The notes under the pieces were generated by a model. That model saw only the letters and a list, made by a program, of their open reading frames with translations, was not told where the DNA came from and did no database searches. This document shows, piece after piece, positions 60,701 through 64,000 of a stretch of 64,000 nt of DNA. Origin of the DNA: UBA1563 sp041667115 (GTDB taxonomy: Bacteria > Bacteroidota > Ignavibacteria > Ignavibacteriales > Ignavibacteriaceae). The number at the start of each line of letters is the position of its first letter. Positions within the stretch are counted from its first letter, which is position 1. The translations under genes and the position numbers were made by a program. The stretch lies in assembly GCA_041667115.1 (NCBI GenBank), contig JBAYFO010000009.1:17643-81642 (forward strand), read 5' to 3'.

Positions 60701-61241
60701 TTAAGAATGTGCTGCCGTCTATTGCCCCGAATATTATAGAATTGTCTTTTCTTTTTAGCAGCGCAGCAAGATGACTTTTTATATTTGTCTTAATTTCGAA
60801 AGAGCTGTTTTCTTTTAGGATGAATGCCCGGCCAAAATCTCCTGCAACTAAAACGCTGTTGGATAAATCAGCGACAAGATAAAGAGGAGAATCAGAGACA
60901 ACTCCATAATCAAATTGCATGCTTGAAGAAATTCTGTAGATTCTTGTTTTCCAGTCAACACCAACAATTAACGCGTAGATTTTTTCGTTGAAATAATAAT
61001 AGCGGACAGAGCGATTTTTACCCTTTGAAAATATGTGATATCCAACAATTCTATCGTTTTTAAAATGATATAAATCATTACTAGTGCTAGAGAACCAAAA
61101 ATCATGAATTGACTTCCCTCCAATGATTGTCTGGAAATTGTTAAAATTTAATTTTACTTCTTTCCACTCATAATATTTTAGATTTTTTTCTGCAGATAGA
61201 TTTGCGGAGATAAAGAGAAAAAGTAAAAAAATTCTGCACAT
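57732..61241 (-). CDS. Histidine kinase with periplasmic propeller, FG-GAP repeats and ASPIC/UnbV domain
   Basis: A 1169-residue sensor. A signal peptide (about 1-18) precedes a propeller-like region (about 20-320). At least seven FG-GAP/VCBS calcium-type motifs follow (about 340-690; for example D-I-N-K-D-G-W-L-D, D-F-D-A-D-G-L-L-D, D-Y-D-N-D-G-D-L-D). An ASPIC/UnbV-like domain comes next (about 690-775, NAVGCKIWLYTGEG ... VHFGVKAGTKVDVEI). About three transmembrane helices (about 812-905) lead to a DHp-like helix with His913 in F-A-H-G-Q-W, and an HATPase domain with N-C-I-S-N-S, DNGIGV and GTGLGL. The H-box is not of the common HisKA form. It overlaps the sigma-54 regulator gene by one base. 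Confidence 0.88.
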   Translation of the reverse strand: MCRIFLLFLFISANLSAEKNLKYYEWKEVKLNFNNFQTIIGGKSIHDFWFSSTSNDLYHFKNDRIVGYHIFSKGKNRSVRYYYFNEKIYALIVGVDWKTRIYRISSSMQFDYGVVSDSPLYLVADLSNSVLVAGDFGRAFILKENSSFEIKTNIKSHLAALLKRKDNSIIFGAIDGSTFLMNNLKITELSKNISNQNWFIGFYEDLKRTVYAKSNKDDIFVLKGSTFIKTNGDIFFPGYKSGSHNFIVTVFNNVTNKEQDIELSSFPSILSFTVFENGGYCLSTITGKIFNASQEIHPLFIDKSLQFGLLPEIPNPLILRNNLFNGISSTDQKRFLNCFAIYDINKDGWLDCVMPGGEIPDEPVVYLSNGETGFEQKKEFASLDERLNGTFFWSTDLNNDAQPDFIFNTWQDSVYKYFTADFENGKYTIHELFSLPVKAVYGYQQALTLNDFDADGLLDILLTIRYGEGGGKGKVLCFRNKGDFQFEKIITDWEPLTSGWNQQTICADLNNDGLSDVFISQNYSNDLILLNEGKTVKYKSLIYNEDERNQRKSKAVCVDYDNDGDLDIITLVTQKNLKLFKNDGKANFAATDSAFSDVNNKFDGNITNFCTGDFNNDGFIDLFISALVSSEMQNYILFNEGGIKFKLADPHHGEIISNLVDFAASDIDNDGDLDLLGFSSSRHFVLQNTTNDSNFIKIHLRGMASNTNAVGCKIWLYTGEGSNKKLIGYKQIGSDNFSYSSQVSAPVHFGVKAGTKVDVEILFPLGNRRIIKNITAPMILDVNEFEGMKGTFFNYYQNFSNFFSNSLVQKSFMFFILSIMLTFSVMLFGEKYLNWRRSAQISIFSISLIIYWLAANYFSIEDNYFNSSSPLLINIAFLALPLLYSLWFNTNFTRKSVTEKNEELLTLVLNFAHGQWAASNLISLKTLASNFNVLSEDKEYLTTLEERKATYLETVKPIITEIKEKLNLLPGKSINKPLFEKNFTDVNALLTLQNPDYETLSLYIENLRIHLGNIRELQLQKFSVDPVDITKKIKNEYDALLKKENIDFRLYCEIDQTSKVVLKAEELAFVMDNCISNSIKALKAKEDDKKIIITVKEVSPKIVIEIMDNGIGVQDKEKLFHEGYSNLGGTGLGLFSSLKKISRYHGNMYLKESTPFDSTIFAIELLKGF

Positions 61242-61276
61242 AAAATCGAACCTTACTTCTTAAGTGGACGATTACA

Positions 61277-61289
61277 TCAACTATGTTGA
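61277..61289. promoter_or_regulatory. Small dyad upstream of the zinc-ribbon gene
   Basis: TCAAC-TAT-GTTGA in the divergent space between the sensor kinase and zinc-ribbon genes. Its centre is about 107 bases upstream of the start expected from the sigma-54-like element at 61364. It is short, so chance is possible. Confidence 0.25.
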
Positions 61290-61363
61290 CCAACCTATCA
61301 ACATTAATGACTGGCTAACTCAAATTTATTGGTTTTTTATTCTATTTCCAATCAGAATTAATT

Positions 61364-61378
61364 TGGCATGTAATTAGA
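61364..61378 (+). promoter_or_regulatory. Weak sigma-54-like promoter
   Basis: TGGCATGTAATTAGA has the GG at -24 and a G 10 bases later but GA instead of GC at -12. It points at the zinc-ribbon gene starting at 61407. AATCAGA/TCTGATT arms (61350-61356 and 61380-61386) flank it. Confidence 0.3.
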
Positions 61379-61406
61379 CTCTGATTAGGAAACAAAAAAA
61401 ACTAGT

Positions 61407-61619
61407 ATGAAGCATCTTTATAAAATTTGCCCCAAATGTTCTTTCTTTTGTGAAATTAAAGAAGAGGATAAATACTGCTCGTTGTGTGGAGCTAAATTGA
61501 TAGAAAGATGCCCCAAGTGTGAGTACCCAATTGTTAACCCGTACGCCGTTTTCTGCAAAAACTGCGGCAATAATTATCCTAACAGAAAAGTAAATCCGGA
61601 AACTAATAGAATAATATAA
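61407..61619 (+). CDS. Small double zinc-ribbon protein
   Basis: A 70-residue protein with four C-x-x-C pairs: C-P-K-C (8-11), C-S-L-C (about 27-30), C-P-K-C (about 37-40) and C-K-N-C (about 53-56), which would hold two zinc ions in a double zinc-ribbon (DZR) fold. Such small proteins often act as adaptors or nucleic-acid binders. The exact role is unknown. It is divergent from the sensor kinase gene and 19 bases upstream of a secreted protein gene, probably in one operon. Confidence 0.82.
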   Translation: MKHLYKICPKCSFFCEIKEEDKYCSLCGAKLIERCPKCEYPIVNPYAVFCKNCGNNYPNRKVNPETNRII

Positions 61620-61638
61620 ACTTAAATCGAGGTTCAAA

Positions 61639-62385
61639 ATGAAAAAGGTTATTTGCTTGCTTTCGATGTTCGTATTCAGTTTGATTTATGCTCAACCTAA
61701 ATATGATATCAATGTAATCGCGGTTGGAATAGGAGAAAAAAATCCAACGTTTAATGAATCGCTTTTCCCGCATATCGCTTTTTACTATACTCCAAAACTG
61801 GTCTCTCAAGCCCAATTAAATGAAACGGGTAAGTCGGCATTATCCTTTGTTGGCAAAGCTGCGCGCGAGGTTTTTGAGGGAGAACCGAAAGTGATTGCGC
61901 AATGGTGGGATGAAAGAGATCTTAGAAAACACGCGATTGTGTTCGATAAAAATGGGGTTGGCACCTGGCAGGGATATCTTGAGGTAGGTGGTGAATTAAT
62001 TGATAGTAAAGGGAAGGGAGAGGAATCGTCACTTGAAGATACTTTTGAATTTCTTTTGGAAGACAACGAAATTATGGATTACGATAAGGATAAGGAATTT
62101 GACCCGGATGATTTTGATTGTCTTATTGAAAGAAAAATGGTTGATTTTGAAGTGGCGGCTAACGACGGAAAAACAAAATCAATTAAATCTTGTGTGGAAA
62201 TCGGAAAGCCGACAATGGTGGTCTTTTTCCAAATTCCGAAAGATGTAGACATCAATGCGATGAAAACCGAAAAAAAAGATGAATCTGTTGGAGGTTTTTT
62301 AAGCAGTATGACGCAACAAGCAGCCGGAGAGAACTGGATGACCATGTTTAAGGATATCGAATCGCAATTTTTCAATAAAAAGTAA
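61639..62385 (+). CDS. Secreted protein of unknown function
   Basis: A 248-residue protein with a signal peptide (MKKVICLLSMFVFSLIYAQP). The body contains KHAIVFDKNGVGTWQGYLE (about 96-114), a run of acidic residues DYDKDKEFDPDDFD (about 150) and GKPTMVVFFQIPKD (about 190-203). These resemble strands of a thioredoxin/redoxin-like fold, but no C-x-x-C is present. That fold is a guess. It lies between the zinc-ribbon gene and the FG-GAP surface protein gene on the same strand. Confidence 0.72.
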   Translation: MKKVICLLSMFVFSLIYAQPKYDINVIAVGIGEKNPTFNESLFPHIAFYYTPKLVSQAQLNETGKSALSFVGKAAREVFEGEPKVIAQWWDERDLRKHAIVFDKNGVGTWQGYLEVGGELIDSKGKGEESSLEDTFEFLLEDNEIMDYDKDKEFDPDDFDCLIERKMVDFEVAANDGKTKSIKSCVEIGKPTMVVFFQIPKDVDINAMKTEKKDESVGGFLSSMTQQAAGENWMTMFKDIESQFFNKK

Positions 62386-62434
62386 CCACTGAACATTTTC
62401 AATAAGTAAATATCAAACTTATCAGGAGAAAAAA

Positions 62435-64000
62435 ATGAAAACACGCTGGACATTAAAAGTAATTGTACTACTACTTACACTGAGTATTAACAGTATTTTG
62501 GCGGGAATAGGAGATTATAAAAGAGACAAAATCTTTTCTTCCGATGGAGTAAACTATGCGACATTTGGTACTAATGGAGCTGTAGCTATTGATGGAGACT
62601 ATGCTGTGGTTGGTTCGTATCTTGATGACGCGAATGGAATAAGTAATTCCGGTTCTGCATACATTTTTTACTGGAACGGTTCTGTCTGGACAGAACAAGC
62701 AAAATTAACCGCGAGCGATGGCAATATAGATTATCAGTTCGGGAAAAAAGTTGCAATCTCGGGGGACAGGGTGATAGTTAGTTCCGTCGGGACTTATTCA
62801 ACTAATATTAAAGGGAGAGTCTATGTTTTCAAAAGAAATGGGAATGCTTGGACCGAAGAATCAATTTTAATGGCGAGTGATGGATCAGCAAGAGATTTGT
62901 TTGGGGCTGACTTAGCCATATTGAATGATGAAATTATTGTTACCGCGACAGACATTAATTTATACAAAGGAGCAGCCTACTTTTTTAAATATGAAAATAA
63001 TAATTGGAACGAAAAACAAATTTTTACACCGACATCAACAACTGAATTTAAACAATTTGGAGAGTCAATTGCCATCGATGAGAACAGTATTCTCGTTGGA
63101 TCACCAGGCGATAGTTACGGCGGATATAGCACGCATGGATCTGCATATATTTTTATAAAAGAAGAAGACCTTTGGATCGAAAAAAAGAGGTTAATTCCTA
63201 ACGATAGTTTAGCGAGGAAAAGTTTTGGAACTTCTGTTGCTTTAAACAATGGCGTTGCAATCATTGGAGACGTTAATACAACACCGGAAAAAGTATATAT
63301 CTTTAGCAAAATTAATGAGTCTACATGGACTCAGCTTGATACAATAAAAAGTGGTTTTGATAACAGCACCCTCTTCGGTTATGATCTAGCTGTTGATAAT
63401 GATTATATTTTGCTGGGATGCAAAAACAATAGTGAAATTGCTTATCAGTCCGGGGCGGTATATGTCTACAAGAAGATTGGAAATCAGTGGAGTTTTGATG
63501 AGAAAATATTTCATCCAGACTCAGAATGGTCGGGAGAATTTGGTTCAGGAGTGGCTTGCAAAAATGGACGTTACATCATCGGGGCTAATTATACAGCCGG
63601 AAAGAATCCGGAAAGTGGTGCGGCATTTATTTATATGCAAGCCCAAGTTACCCCGGGTATGATTACCTCAACTATTTCTGGAGGAAATTGGGATGCAACC
63701 ACAACGTGGATTGGCGGAGTCGTTCCCACAGAAACAGACAACGTGGTTATTGATGGAGAGGTTGTAGTAAATAATTCAACTGCAAAATGTTTTAATTTAA
63801 CTATTAATAGTGGTAAAACTTTAACCAAAGACAACGACTGGCGTAAGCTCTCTGTTATCGGTGATTTAACAAACAATGGTGTTATTACTGAAAACAATTA
63901 TTCTACCTTCGACATCGAAATTACCGGCAATATTATCAATAACGGAACCTGGGAACGGGGCAACCTTATCTTCTCCGGAACGAACGATAATAAAATAATG
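62435..64000 (+). CDS. FG-GAP repeat surface protein, partial (cut by window end)
   Basis: An open frame of 522 codons runs off the right edge. A signal peptide (about 1-23, MKTRWTLKVIVLLLTLSINS) precedes about seven FG-GAP_2-type repeats of 50-60 residues (about 40-405). Each has an F-G-x-x-V/L-A-I pattern and a G-S-A-Y-I-F-style strand, and together they should form an integrin-like propeller. From about 410 a different beta-rich segment starts (SGGNWDATTTWIGGVVPTETDNV, then NLTINSGKTL and NGVITENN), like the G8/right-handed helix modules of other secreted Bacteroidota proteins. A C-terminal sorting domain is expected outside the window. AGGAG precedes the ATG. Confidence 0.85.
   Translation, partial: MKTRWTLKVIVLLLTLSINSILAGIGDYKRDKIFSSDGVNYATFGTNGAVAIDGDYAVVGSYLDDANGISNSGSAYIFYWNGSVWTEQAKLTASDGNIDYQFGKKVAISGDRVIVSSVGTYSTNIKGRVYVFKRNGNAWTEESILMASDGSARDLFGADLAILNDEIIVTATDINLYKGAAYFFKYENNNWNEKQIFTPTSTTEFKQFGESIAIDENSILVGSPGDSYGGYSTHGSAYIFIKEEDLWIEKKRLIPNDSLARKSFGTSVALNNGVAIIGDVNTTPEKVYIFSKINESTWTQLDTIKSGFDNSTLFGYDLAVDNDYILLGCKNNSEIAYQSGAVYVYKKIGNQWSFDEKIFHPDSEWSGEFGSGVACKNGRYIIGANYTAGKNPESGAAFIYMQAQVTPGMITSTISGGNWDATTTWIGGVVPTETDNVVIDGEVVVNNSTAKCFNLTINSGKTLTKDNDWRKLSVIGDLTNNGVITENNYSTFDIEITGNIINNGTWERGNLIFSGTNDNKIM

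Noticed and set aside
1..64000. tRNA or rRNA genes
   Set aside because: I scanned the intergenic spaces and saw no cloverleaf-like or rRNA-like sequence. A tool scan could still find one, but the spaces are mostly short.

Overview
The window looks like a chromosomal segment of a Gram-negative, AT-rich bacterium of the Bacteroidota/Chlorobiota/Ignavibacteriota assemblage, most likely an ignavibacterium. The evidence is a secreted protease ending in a type IX secretion sorting domain with the NYPNPFNPxTxI motif, many signal peptides and lipoproteins, an FG-GAP repeat surface protein, 7TMR-DISM-type signalling, and housekeeping proteins of that general type. The lineage is inferred from protein style, not from a marker-gene search. 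I saw no rRNA, tRNA, CRISPR array, insertion sequence or prophage.

Layout. Positions 1-10300 hold leuS, a hicB-hicA toxin-antitoxin pair, a DUF2279-like membrane protein, lysA and an LD-carboxypeptidase (lysine/peptidoglycan metabolism), a lipoprotein, priA and a Yip1-like membrane protein. From 10400 to 20100 come tryptophanase, a protein of unknown function, two parts of the AmmeMemoRadiSam system facing a PflX-like radical SAM enzyme, mfd, an FAD/NAD(P) oxidoreductase and a ParE-type toxin-antitoxin pair. From 20100 to 30600 lie hemH and hemB (haem), oligopeptidase B, a thioesterase, an alpha/beta hydrolase, a second hicA-hicB pair in the opposite order, glgA, corA and an SDR protein. From 30600 to 37700 a replication cluster runs on the minus strand: dnaN, recF, dciA-like, gyrB, gyrA, with no dnaA.

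From 37700 to 49700 the window is rich in signalling. It holds a 7TMR/SpoIIE phosphatase followed by a pentapeptide-repeat protein, a secreted rhodanese, a CobW-family GTPase with an aquaglyceroporin, an ECF sigma factor with its anti-sigma factor, an AlkA-like glycosylase, a cNMP/GAF sensor kinase whose phospho-acceptor His is replaced by Ser, miaA and a glycosyltransferase. From 49700 to 64000 is an accessory surface and regulation region: a lipoprotein, a T9SS-secreted M43-type metalloprotease, an unknown small protein, a sigma-54 activator with an unusual FG-GAP/ASPIC-domain sensor kinase, a zinc-ribbon protein, a secreted protein and a truncated FG-GAP surface protein.

Two themes recur outside the genes. 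(1) Degenerate tandem arrays with a strict 7-base period occur at several separate loci, both between genes and in frame inside mfd. (2) The 49.7-62 kb region carries palindromes and tandem repeats: three 17-bp TGT-N11-ACA dyads placed like enhancer sites upstream of a sigma-54-like promoter, a perfect 30-bp palindrome, and a 21-bp-period array. With the sigma-54 activator encoded nearby, these suggest an RpoN-controlled surface-protein locus, which is an inference.
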